Assembly (NCBI RefSeq): GCF_027942865.1
Contig: NC_134520.1
Coordinates: forward strand, 3,160,501-3,224,500
Reading direction: 5' to 3'
DNA: 64,000 nt
Source of the DNA: Odontesthes bonariensis
Taxonomy: Eukaryota > Chordata > Actinopteri > Atheriniformes > Atherinopsidae
Shown here: piece by piece, positions 23,909 to 35,439 of the stretch
Layout of the letters: every line of letters starts with the position of its first letter
How positions within the stretch are numbered: the stretch's first letter is position 1
Made by a program: the position numbers and the translations under genes
The notes under the pieces: generated by a model
Told to the model about the DNA's origin: nothing
The model's input: the letters and a program-made list of their open reading frames with translations, nothing else
Database searches by the model: none

Positions 23909-24021
23909 TATTTTTTTCTTTTAATGGAATGATTTGTGTTTCAGAAACATCTGTTAACGGTAAACAAAGACATGACATTTCAGGGTGGGGCACATGGGAC
24001 TTGAACGGGTCTTTACGCCAA

Positions 24022-26878
24022 TTAGAGGGTGCAGGCCTGCAACTTTTTGTCCGCCAGCTTGAGAGACACCCAGGTGTTGAGCATGGAGGCTCTAAGTTTG
24101 CACCACACCAGGTGGTTGGTCAGGCCAAAGATCTGCGCAGCGAACTGAACGGCAGCCTCAGGAGAAAGGATTGTGGAGCAGCCAAGACCTGCAGGGGAAA
24201 AAAATAAATAAATCAATGGAAAAACCTGGTTACTATGACAGAAAGCCAAGTGATTTATAACCAAGGAAATAAAACAGCGAGAGCTTTCTCACCACTTGGC
24301 ATACGGAGGGATGACCAGACATCTTGTGCTCCCCAGTCTGGGGTGAGAGGAGGGCAGTTGATGACAGGATACGCTGTGTTTCCAGACATCACCGGCCCGA
24401 GACCGTTACTTCTGCCGGCGACGGCCACAAATACGGTGGAGATGCCATCACCTGTGGAAATGCATAGTTGAGATATTAAGCCATGCAATACTGCTTTATT
24501 GATCAGCCAAGGTAAAAAAAATAAAAATAATGCACACCTTCATATTCTGCTTTAATACGGAGAGTCTCATCTGGACCCTTGTGTGCTGAGGTGACCCTCA
24601 GGATGCAGGGGATCCCATAGGAGACGCAAGCCTTCTTGATTCTTTCACAGTGAGCCATGTCTGAGGTGGAGCCCATCAGAACCACAACCCTGCCGCTGGC
24701 CTGGGGCTCCAGGAGCAGCTGCAGACAACACAGTGATCATCAACTCCACACTGGGCTCAGTTCATTTGTCCACTTTAGGCACAGAACAAGAGTGCGTTAT
24801 ACTACCTCTAAAGATATGTTTGTGTAATTAATCTCGTGCCGAGTGATGGTGGTCTGTTAGAAGACTTCAAAAGAAAAACATTACCTAATCACAAAGATCA
24901 GACTAGGACAATTGAGTGAGCATACCTTGACCCTCTCAGAAACCCATTCAAAGTTTCGCTTCACCATCTGCATCGCCTCTGGAGTAACTTCTTTCAGGTC
25001 TCGGTACACCTGGAGAGAAAAGGAGAACAGTTTTCACCCTTTGGTTTTTAAAGAATCAAATTAGAAAAAAAAACAACACAGAAGTAGAAACCCTGACCTG
25101 CTTATCTTTTTGCTGGCTCCGATCTCCAGCTGGCCACAGCCTCCAGGAATCATTGTCAATCACGTCGGCAAGCACAATCTCTTGTGTTTTCACATTCACG
25201 CCAAACTCAATCTATAAACCAGAGAAAAACATTTAATGAAAACAACAACAACAACAACAACAACAACCGTGCCCAGTGGGTTCTGGGGAATAATGGTTAC
25301 AGCAACACACCAGCAGAGGGCGATGCTGCGCTGCATACCTTCATGTCCACCAGAGTGCAGTTCTGAGTTGCCCAAGCCTTCTCCAAAATCTCAAAAATGG
25401 CCACAGTGCTGCGATTCATGATGTCCACCTCGCACTGACCAATAGTGAGCCCAGCCAGGCAGAATTTAGCCGCCAGCAGCTGCTCCTCCGACCACTGCGG
25501 ATCATTGTTGGCATCATCCTAAAAATCAGAGGGTACACAAACAAACATGCTTAAAGACTGAAAACACACGGAACGCCATCAAGCTGAACCTTTTGACTTA
25601 CTTTAAAGAACATCTCCATCTTCACGGGGGAGAAGCGGTAGCCCTCTTTGACACCTGGATTCCTCTTGAGGAAGGATCCAGTTGCCACCCTGCGACACAC
25701 CCACTCAATGGGAATCATCTCACAGTGAGCTGCGATGAACGCCGTGTCTGAGTGCTGCTTCACAAAGGCAGTCTTAATGCCTGGAAAACAGGGCAGACGT
25801 TAAGTCATTCTCAACCTCAGGCCTTCACTTCAAGTTTGAAAATTAGCATCAAGATCTGAAAGGAGCAGAGTAGAATACCTCCATTTTCATGGTATACAAT
25901 TAAAACTTTGGTATTACGGACAGCTCTTCAAAAAAGATGAGCGGTTCAAAGATTTTAAAGCTAGTACAGATCGGTTTCCTAAATTTAATTCTACTTAAGT
26001 GGGAAGCTGCTGGTCACGTTCTGGTGAATTATAAGCAGCAACATGGCAAGTCACAAGACAGCCGTTACTGCAGCTCGGCTGAAACACATTAAACTCACGA
26101 GAGGCATATGGTTGCAAGTTACCCACTTACTTAGAAATACAGTCAAAGTGGAAAGCAAATTTGAAAGTGCTTCATCCCTGCATAGCTGCATCCACCATGC
26201 TTCTGCACATGCCAGCTGTGTCAGAGAGCAGTTCAGAGACTTTTCAGGCTGACAGAAGTTTTCACCAGAAGCAGCAAAGCAAAATCAAATCGCATTTTTC
26301 ACAGTTTCTTAAATCTAAGGCCAAATAATCAGACTGTAAGTAACAATTTCATCTTTAATTACTTTAGCTGCTAACAAAAATTCAGAATGAACTACCTTAA
26401 ATTCTGCAATAATAATGACTTTGTGGCTTTAATTCACTCATTGTACAAAGGAATGAGAGGAAAATTTGCCTAAGGGCGAGAATGACATCCAATCCAGCCC
26501 ACACAGGCACCTCCTGCAAAGTGCCTTGAATGGATTTACACACTATTGCAACTTTAGAAAGTCCTTACCAGATTCCTGGAGCAGTTTGAACACGCAGCTT
26601 GTAGTTTTGTTGGCGATAGCAGCCTTGCCCTCCATTTGATCTTTCCTCGCAGCGTTCCCTGCGGTGATCTGGTCCATGGACTTGACCAGAACCAGTCCAG
26701 GCTGGTCCACGAGCTCAAAAATCTGCTTCGTCTTTCCCTCATTGAGCTTCTGACCGATGTTCAGTTCTAAAAACGCAAACACAAAGAGGGAACGGAATGA
26801 TACAATCAGAGCTTGCACGTGTAATTTCACCTATTAAGTGTGCATAAATAGTCGTATGGTACCTGGGGTGGAGGCCAT
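24022..26878 (-). CDS. paics: Bifunctional AIR carboxylase / SAICAR synthetase PAICS, nine exons
   Basis: Coding exons in transcript order are 26863-26878, 26569-26766, 25602-25780, 25339-25518, 25098-25211, 24926-25009, 24538-24718, 24293-24451 and 24022-24188. Phases are consistent and the product is 425 residues, the same length as human PAICS. The N-terminal SAICAR synthetase domain shows [46 protein letters not shown] and [14 protein letters not shown]. The C-terminal AIR carboxylase domain shows [10 protein letters not shown] (from about residue 268), [20 protein letters not shown] and [19 protein letters not shown]. It catalyses the carboxylation of AIR and the ligation of aspartate to CAIR in cytosolic de novo purine synthesis. 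The first exon encodes only MASTP plus one base. It is transcribed away from ppat out of a shared promoter. Confidence 0.96.
25243..25267. repeat. CAA trinucleotide microsatellite
   Basis: About eight AAC units in paics intron 4, near the acceptor-proximal side of exon 5. Confidence 0.85.
25310..25326 (+). promoter_or_regulatory. Candidate CTCF site in paics intron 4
   Basis: CCAGCAGAGGGCGATGC matches the CTCF core CCASYAGRKGGC at all twelve positions. It lies just outside exon 4. Binding is inferred from motif only. Confidence 0.4.
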
Positions 26879-27565
26879 GCTGCTAGTCGATCTTTGACTG
26901 TCCTGAAAGACAAACCAAAAAACTCCGCAAGTTGTTAGGTTGTTAGGTGAAGCACCAGGAGGCGCGCAGGCATGCAGTAGAGGAGGAGGGACGAAACCGT
27001 ATCTTACGCATACTGAGAGCCAATCACGTCCCTCTTTTCATTCACCAAACCAATCACAGCAGCGCAGTGCTCACCACGTGGCAGGAAGACGCTCCAACAT
27101 CAAACATTAACAAGGAGAAAACTTTTAACTGCCACCATCTTCTCTGTGATGAGAGGGTTGATTTATCAAAAACTGAAATGAAGGCAAAACAGGACGGCCT
27201 TTTACCCTATCGATCAATATTGACTAATTAGCAGCAAAATACCTCGTGTGTTTTTGCACTACAGCACATCTGATCAAATACGTTTAGATTAATTTATGAT
27301 AACACTTCAACTTGTTCTGTTAAAAGCGTACCAAGTTGGTTTTTTAAACTTGTGTTAAAGCGAGCTTTTTCGGACTCGTGATAGCAACTTAAAACGGTGT
27401 CAGCTGACTGTTCACCACGTTGTACCACATTAGCACGTGTTTGCTCAATACTATAGCGGCGCGTACGAGCACGCGCATGCCAATTGCTCACAGGCAAACA
27501 GGCACGAGACTGTCCGTCGGGGTAACGGGGAACCCGGGGGGCAGACAGACAGCAGCCGCAGCGAC
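26879..27565. promoter_or_regulatory. Shared divergent promoter of paics and ppat
   Basis: The 687 bp between the two start codons contain two CCAATCA boxes (27020-27026 and 27050-27056), 30 bp apart, a CACGTG E-box 21 bp further on (27075-27080) and a second one near ppat (27434-27439). There is no clear TATA box. The head-to-head PPAT/PAICS arrangement is conserved in vertebrates, and NF-Y plus MYC/USF-type control would fit a growth-linked purine pathway. Confidence 0.75.
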
Positions 27566-30500
27566 ATGGAGTTTGAGGAGTCCGGTATCGGGGAGGAGTG
27601 CGGGGTTTTCGGCTGTGTTGCAGCTGGAGAGTGGCCCACACAGCTGGAGGTGGCTCAGGTGTTGACTTTGGGACTCGTGGCGTTACAGCACAGGTGAGTA
27701 ACGTGGACAGTTTGTAACGGCCGCCAATTATCCCGTTGGCTAATGGCATCTTAGCACGTCCCCAGAGTCAAGCTCATAGGGTTGGAATTTGTAATTTTGC
27801 TTCAGCAAGAAACGTGGAAAACTTTTTTTTTTTTTTTTAAATACTGAAAATAAAAAAGTTTACTCTTATCCAGAAAAGAACTTAAACAAGTTAAAAAAAA
27901 ACCGCATAAAGGTTTTTTGTTGTTTTTACAACAATTATTTACAATGAATTTTTTGACCACTTCAGCTATGACCTGTTGCAAAATTGGGAAAATGCTAGTC
28001 AGAATACCCACACAGTCTTACCCAAAATTAATTCTATTGTACCGTCAAAATTGGAAAACCATGTGAATATGCAGGGATTTTATCAAAGTAGTTGTCAAAT
28101 GATGATAATAGTATGACACGCAGACTATCTTAAAAGGCAGAAATTAGCTGTATATGTATTTTCATTATAGCACAGGAGTATTGTGATTACTTCAGGCTAT
28201 TTAAAGAATACTTATGTTGTTTATCAATTTATCTCAGTTGCAGTTTTTTTTAGAGTTGATGACAATTTATTAGTAGATATTACCTGTTCTTGTGGGGATG
28301 GATGAGGATGGGCTATTGAGCAGACCGATTTGATCTTTATTATGGGGATGTGCTCCTGCTCCTCTTTGCACTGGGCCTCCACTTTATCAGCAGAATTACG
28401 GCCAGAGTTCAGTTTTTTTGCTGGTGTTTGGAGAGTGGACTCTGAAAATAATGAGAAATGCAGGTAGTACAGTGGTTTTTTTTTTTCCTTTGGGCCGTTG
28501 TAACATGGAACACATTATGCGTTATGTTACAACTGTACCCTTATCTGTAATTTCATTATGAGGCTCCATGGCAAATCATGGGACTGAGACAGCAATTACA
28601 TGGTCCTCAGTCAATTGTGGACATCATGTGACCTGCAAAGTGATAACAGAGGGAGGCATATTTCAAACCTTGGTCCACAGCTTTCCTCTTCGTTCCTCTG
28701 TGGCCAGGAAAGGTATCCTCTTTTTCTGCCCAGGTTTCAGAAGGGCCTGCGAGCAATACACAACAAAGGACAATTACAGAGATTAGGTCAACGCAAAAAA
28801 TTTGCTTTCTTGTGCTTTTTAAAAAAACCAAAACGTTTTTGTGTCATTAAGATAGAAGATTAGGTGTATCTGAAATGAGCTGTTTTCACTCCAGGTTTTT
28901 TTTTTTTTTTTAATTATTGTCAGCTTATTTAGTAGATTCAAGCTGTGTTAAAGTTGCGTAATATGAGGTAAAATGTATGTTTTCATCCGCCATCGATCTG
29001 GAGTCTCGTTTCATTAACAGACTAATGGTAATTGATTAATGAATGGGTGGTGATGATGAGCTCACTCATCAGTCTGTGGTGTTGGTCCAAACGGTGCTGC
29101 CTGTGCGCATTTGGCTTCGGATCGTTGGAGTTTGAAGCAACGTCGGTGGCTACGGACGAGACGGAATCGGAACTGCAAGTTTTTTCGTCCAGTTCTCCCA
29201 CCATTGCCGTCACCGTATTTGTCTTTGTCAGATAGACGTCTTCCTGCTGGTTTTCCTCACATCCCTCCAGCATTGCTAGTGTGCCTGAGTGCCTGGCGTC
29301 CGCAGCTCCCGTGTCATGTGATGAGCCATTAGTAGCGTGATTCATAATGGTTTCTACTTCATCGTAGAACCTCATGAGGCGTCTTGGGTCAGAGTCATCA
29401 GTCTTTCCCCTCTGAAGGGAGCGGTAAAGGTACTTGAGGTTTTTGTACTTGGTGTGACACTGCTTCCAGTCACGTTCAATGCCTTGTTGCTTTAACCTGT
29501 TGGAGATCTGGACAAAGATGTCCCTCTTTCTGGTCGAGCTCTCCAGCTGCCTGCATATGCGCTCGTCGGACCAGACCTGAATGAGCGCTTTGACCTCTTG
29601 GTCGCTCCAGTTTCGACCGGTGTCTGACACCGTGACCACATGGAACGTGTCAGAGCTGGCTGAGTCCATGTGCATTAAATGGACGTCTGAAAAAGGATGG
29701 AAGAGGGTAAGAAAAGCTCACTTAAATAATGTTGACTTGCACAGGGATTTGGGAGAAATGCTTTGTCAAATCTGTACCTCTACATTGTGCATCCATGTCT
29801 CCATCAATGTCATATTCATCACTGTTGTCATCTGAAAATAAAACAGGAGATTTAATATCTTGAAGTTTCGATTCCAAAACTTCAATGTGCATTGCAACAT
29901 GAATACTTGCCATCATCGATCTCTATGACAATCTCACTCTCTGAGGTTGTCATCTGTCCTGTGTTGGCTGCTGGTATCTGTAGCCTCCCTGCTCCCATTT
30001 CTCCGTTATACAACCTCTTCTGCATTTCCGTGGTCCCATTATCCAGTCCCTGGTCGAGCAGGATGACTTCCACCTCCTCAAAGAACTTCATGTACTTCCC
30101 CGGGCTTCCCGCGCTGCTGCCCCCAGCCACATGGGCACTTTTAGCAGTCTTGTAGTCATACTTCAAATTCTTGTATTTGGTTCGACACTGTTTCCAGTTG
30201 CGTACCACTCCAAACTTTCTCTGCATCTGACGGGCCATCTCTTGGAAGATGCACTTGTTGCGTAGCGTGCTTTTCAAGCGTTCCCGAATACTCCGGTCGG
30301 CCCAGACGCACAACAGCGCCCGCACCTCGTCGTCTGTCCAGTGGCGACCCCCCTCTTCAGCCACATTGGGAGTGAAAGGAAGAGTGGGATGGATGCGACT
30401 CTTCATGCCTGCAGACAATGCACACACAGTTATTTTTGTCTAAAGTCTGTATAAATCAGTTTTGAGAGAAAGCAAGTAAAACCTATTTGAGCCAGAATGC

Positions 30501-31576
30501 TTGTTTGTCTTTTTGTCAGTTTGAAAAATACAAATTTGTTATCGTCAGTGCTACTGTTGATGTTAAGTGCACATTTACCTTCATGCAATGGTATTGGGAT
30601 TGAGGACGGATAGATTCCTCTGTTATTACCCACATCTTCCTCCCAGCCCTCCACCGGCCTTGCTTCCACTCCTGGGCTGTAGTTTCCTGATGTGCCTGCT
30701 GCTGCGTCAGGCTTCCTGCTCTGAAGTCCCAGGCTCCTGCTCTTGGCCTGACACTCCCGCCAGCTGCGCACAACACTGAGCCGCCTTAGACGCTCTGAGA
30801 TCAACTCAAATGTGACTCTGCTCTCTGCTACGTGCTGAGCTCCAATCTCATCCCACACTGATATTAGAGCCAGCACCTCTGCCTCCCCCCACTGCCTTTC
30901 CATCGAGCCTTTTTCGTCCACAACCTCCCTATCATCTCCTCTTTGTCTCTCTGCACCTCTCTCCATGTTTGAGCTGACCTGGAAACGCTTTTTTTCCCTC
31001 AGCCCCTCTGTCTCTGCTGCCCGGTTCCCTAGGCAACCAGGCGGTTAAGCCTGAAAGCAACGCCTTCATGCTGAAAAGCAGCCTTACCACTGGCTTAAGC
31101 TGTGTGCAGAGGGGGCGGGACCAGCTGTAATCTGAGAAGCAGCTTGGTAAATGGACTGAAACTGCAGCAAGGCGACTCTCCATATATGGCAGCTCCACAT
31201 CAGAGAAGCCCTTCGGTTTTTTTCCCTCCTGTTTGTCATTCCTGCTCCTTTTTACTTGAGTCAAACCAGTTTGATCCGCCTCGAGGTGCACGTCAAACTG
31301 AAGCGGGAAATACTATGATTCATGTTTAGTCTTGCAGAAATTAAACAAAGATAACGCACCTTGAATCTCTTTCCATAGATGTAATGCAATTCACATTTTG
31401 TTGTTTTCTACTCAGGGGTCAGGAAAGTGCTGGGATTGTCACAAGTAATGGAGCCAGCTCACCCACATACACAAGCCACAAGGTAACACCTCCTTCTGTG
31501 GCTACACAGAAGCACAGTTTTACTCACTATCAAAAAACACACCTCAAAAACAAGAGATAGATTTTCATTGTTCCAG

Positions 31577-31608
<32 letters not shown>

Positions 31609-34600
31609 AACCCACTCAGCTGGATAAACTTACATTAAACATTCTGATGGTTGTGAAGGTCTCTGCTGGTTTATTTCAAGGCCTAAACACATCCAGAGTA
31701 TGACCTGGTTTTACAAGATGCAACACAATTGGTGTATATTGCTGTTTTTTTTTTGTTTTTTTTTTTTCCTTCTGATTTAGTGCTGACTGATTAAAAACGA
31801 TTATCCCTCTTGCCATTTCTCAGGGCATGGGATTAGTGAGCAGTGCTTTCCCACCAGAGGCCCTTCTTAAACTGCGCTATGGTAACCTCGGCATTTGTCA
31901 CACACGCTATTCAACCACTGGGATCTCAGAGCTGCAGAACTGCCAGCCCTTTGTGGTGGATACACTGCATGGCAAGATTGCTGTAGCCCACAATGGAGAG
32001 TTGGTTAATGCCAAAGCCTTGAGGAAAAAGGTGAGGATGCCCCCCCCCCCCTCACTGTTTAGGCAGAATGTGCTGCATATCAATGTTTTATGTGCTCTTT
32101 ATTGGTCGTTACCACAAATAAACCTAATGTGTGATCATTCTTCCAAGATGAGTTGGGGATGTTAGTATTTATATACTGTATATTTAATTGGGGGGACATC
32201 ACATACACTTATTTTTGTTAGTTTTTTTTAGGTATGTTACAAATATTTATGTGCAAAGTAATCAACAGTAGGCTGCATGAAAAAACACCTCCGTATAAAT
32301 GAGTCATAACTTTGTCATGTGCAGGTAATGCGCCATGGTGTCGGCCTCTCCACGTGCTCAGACAGCGAGCTCATCACCCAGCTGCTGGCTTTGACTCCAC
32401 CCATGGAGGAGCTGGACACACCGGACTGGGTTGCCAGGTGAATACTGAGATCGAATGCCTCATAAATGTTTTTTTCTTGTTTGTAAGCTATTTCAGTATC
32501 CATTGTACTTGTTTTTTTATTGCAGAATTAAAAACCTCATGTCTGAAACTCCGACGTCGTACTCGCTGTTGGTCATGTACAAAGATGTCATCTACGCGGT
32601 GCGTGACCTTTTTGGGAATCGGCCCCTCTGCATTGGACGGATTGTGCCCATCTCAAAGCTCCACAGTGCAGGTATCTGAGCATGCTTGGGAGAGGTTTGA
32701 GGTCTGTGTTTTGTTTCTTTTGTCTGTGAGCAAGATTACAAAAAAGTACAACGCTGAGTGTTAGGAAACTTGATGGAGAGGTGAAGTGTGAGCAGAAGGA
32801 CCCTTCTTTTAGTCTGAATCCAAAACCCTTCTCCTAAATCAGCCTGAGCAGAGAAGGCCCCCTTGGACTGCCCTTCCCTTTACTACATGTGACCGTTAAA
32901 TCCGTCCATCTGCATTCTGGAAACAAACATGTTTTTCCTCCAAAGACCCCTATTTGTTTACTGATAAAGAGGGGCCTTGCAAAAAGCTTAACAGTGCTGG
33001 AGCCTGAGGGGCTTTTATGTGACTGGCTGGCCTTTGATTTCATTAGAGGTCAGATGGGTACGCTGGTGGATGATTAACTTGACTTTTTGATCCATGATTA
33101 GCTGCAGGAGAGGAGGACACTGAGGGGTGGGTTGTGTCATCAGAGTCGTGCAGCTTCCAGTCGATTGGTGCCAAGTAAGTCCTTTAAAAACGTCTTCTGT
33201 ATAATAACTGAAGCCTGCAGTGCTTTGAGTTCCGACCATTGTCACATTCTGACTTAGGTATTACAGAGAGGTGTTACCGGGGGAAATCGTCCAGATATCC
33301 AAGCATGGTGTCAAGTCTCTGAGTGTTGTGCCCCGCCCTGAAGGAGACCTCCCTGCCTTCTGCATCTTTGAATATGTTTATTTTGCCAGACCAGACTCCA
33401 TCTTCGAAGGTATGAGTCTTTATCATCTGTAACACACCTCGTGAACTTGCTCCTAACTGTCTGGCTGCTTTGTATGTGAATATGTATTTGACTGTGCTGC
33501 AGGACAGATGGTGTATACAGTGAGGCAGCGCTGTGGTCGGCAGTTAGCCATTGAGGCTCCAACAAATGCGGACGTGGTCAGCACTGTCCCAGAGTCTGCC
33601 ACCCCTGCTGCTCTGGGTTATGCTCAGCAGGTCTGTCTGCAAGCCGTCTGCTGTAGGAAAAGCTGTCGCACCAGCTGGTGGACCTCTCTTCTCACAACCA
33701 TGTCTTTTTTGTCCTCCTCATAGTCTGGTCTTCCCTACATGGAGGTTCTGTGTAAGAACCGCTACGTTGGAAGAACATTTATTCAGCCAAATACCCGCTT
33801 GAGGCAACTAGGAGTTGCTAAGAAGTTTGGGGTGCTGACAGACAACTTTGCTGGGAAGCGTGTGGTGCTAATTGATGACTCCATCGTCAGAGGCAACACA
33901 ATCTCCCCCATTATTAAACTGCTGCGGGAAGCTGGTGCAACAGAGGTCAGTTTCCAAGAACTTGACAGATTGTTGTGACGTGATAAGATGGACTGTCATT
34001 TAGTGGTTCACAAGCTGGTTGGACAGATGAGTAAAATAAGGCCTCATAATGTACTTTTAAGCTTTTGTAATCTATTCTACACAATTAATTTAAATGGGTT
34101 TTTCTTACATTCTTGCTCAGTGCCTCTGCTCAAATCAGAAGTTCTTACAAAACATATTGGACTTAATAACCATCCATGTGAAAAGGCAGTTGCATCATAC
34201 ACTACAATCGGCAGTGTTTTTTAATGCGTCTTTCATTTACAATTGAAGTTTAAAATATTTTTAGACTGGCAAACGTCACACTTTGGGACATTAACAGCAC
34301 AAATAAACGATCTGATCAGCAGGAAAAAAAAAAGCAACACTCACTCTGTTCATATTTTATTAACCTAAATGCTCTCCTGGACAGGTCCACATCAGGGTGG
34401 CATCACCACCCATCAAGTTCCCTTGCTACATGGGCATCAACATTCCAACAAAGGAGGAGCTCATTGCCAACAAGCCAGAGTTTAAGGACATTGCTGGTTA
34501 TATTGGTAAGGCCTAATGTACAATGAGGTCCCAATGACAGCATGATCTACTGTATATCTTTGTTAACATGAACACTGTTGTGCAGGTGCTGACAGTGTTG

Positions 34601-34758
34601 AGTATCTAACTGTGGAGGGCCTCGTATCAGCTGTCCAGGAGGGGATAACTTCTCTCCAAGAGAAGGATAAGATCAGCTCCAACAACAAATCCAGTGGGAG
34701 AGTGGGCCACTGCACTGCCTGCCTAACTGGGAAATATCCAGTGGAGCTGGAGTGGTAA
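27566..34758 (+). CDS. ppat: Amidophosphoribosyltransferase PPAT, eleven exons
   Basis: Exons are 27566-27693, 31416-31482, 31824-32030, 32325-32437, 32526-32671, 33102-33174, 33258-33409, 33503-33630, 33724-33945, 34385-34505 and 34586-34758. Phases close and give about 509 residues (human 517). The product begins [11 protein letters not shown] and then CGVFGC. The 11-residue propeptide leaves Cys12 as the N-terminal glutaminase nucleophile, as in the human enzyme. The class II glutamine amidotransferase domain contains [11 protein letters not shown] and [15 protein letters not shown]. The phosphoribosyltransferase domain holds the PRPP loop [13 protein letters not shown] (about 385-397). 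The C-terminus [17 protein letters not shown] carries iron-sulfur-type cysteines. It makes phosphoribosylamine, the committed step of purine synthesis. Intron 1 is long (3.7 kb) and holds an antisense gene. Confidence 0.96.
29022..30966 (-). CDS. Uncharacterised protein with three Myb/SANT-like (trihelix) domains, antisense in ppat intron 1
   Basis: Exons in transcript order are 30579-30966, 29911-30408, 29778-29831 and 29022-29686, all phase 1, about 534 residues. Domain 1 ([15 protein letters not shown] to [10 protein letters not shown]) is the most diverged. Domain 2 ([15 protein letters not shown] to [17 protein letters not shown]) and domain 3 ([15 protein letters not shown] to [17 protein letters not shown]) are close to each other. 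Each has the three-helix Myb_DNA-bind_4 pattern with conserved Trp and a KYKNLK recognition-helix region. Acidic linkers ([17 protein letters not shown]) separate domains 2 and 3. The intron after exon 2 uses a GC donor (GCAAGT). Domains of this type occur in ZSCAN20/ZSCAN29 and in PIF/Harbinger-associated Myb-like proteins, so a nuclear DNA-binding role is inferred. I do not recognise a named orthologue. An upstream non-coding exon is possible. Confidence 0.75.
31577..31607. repeat. GT microsatellite
   Basis: Uninterrupted (GT)n of about 14 units in ppat intron 2. Confidence 0.85.
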
Positions 34759-35228
34759 CACTACAGCCAAAGTACTGTGAAAAAGTACCTCAATACTGCA
34801 ACCTGGAACATAAACTACAGCACAGCAGTCATCCCTCAGCTCAGAACTTTTAATCAGTGTCTCTCATTCAACTGTAGTGGCGGAGCTTTGCAGCAGTTTT
34901 CTGGGGGTGTTTTTTTCTTTTAACATTCTGATGTCACTGGATGGTGTGATTACAGGGGCACTTTTCTGAGCCAACCAAAATACCTTTATGCGTTGCATGT
35001 CTTTGTAAGGTTGCTCCGTAAACGTATCGTCTGAAAAATCTAAAACTAGCTTCACATGTAATCCAAGCATCCAGAGCATTAGATCGAATGTTCCATGTCA
35101 GAAACGCACACAAGAATAGTGACCAAAAAGTGAAATAACCTTTATTTTTCCTTGTTTACTTAAATTAACCGCTATGCTGTCTTTTGAATCCTTTGGATAT
35201 TCTTTTCTCTGGAAGGAAAATGTCTTGT

Positions 35229-35234
35229 AATAAA
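35229..35234 (+). terminator. ppat poly(A) signal
   Basis: AATAAA about 470 bp after the ppat stop. The opposing gene's own signal lies about 45 bp further right. Confidence 0.6.
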
Positions 35235-35277
35235 CAGAATGCAACGAGAACATGTATTCAGCCTTTTTTTTAAATTT

Positions 35278-35283
35278 TTTATT
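35278..35283 (-). terminator. Poly(A) signal of the HJURP-like gene
   Basis: AATAAA on the minus strand about 157 bp after the stop codon at 35440. Confidence 0.5.
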
Positions 35284-35439
35284 ATTATTTACACAGAACA
35301 GGAAGCTGTATTAACTTTTAAAAACAATACACTAGATCTAAAATTTAACAAGAGGATTCACTGGATATGAACAATGTAACATACAACCGGACGGCTTTTA
35401 AACAGTAACTGATAACATTTTAAGCCATTATTGGTGGTT

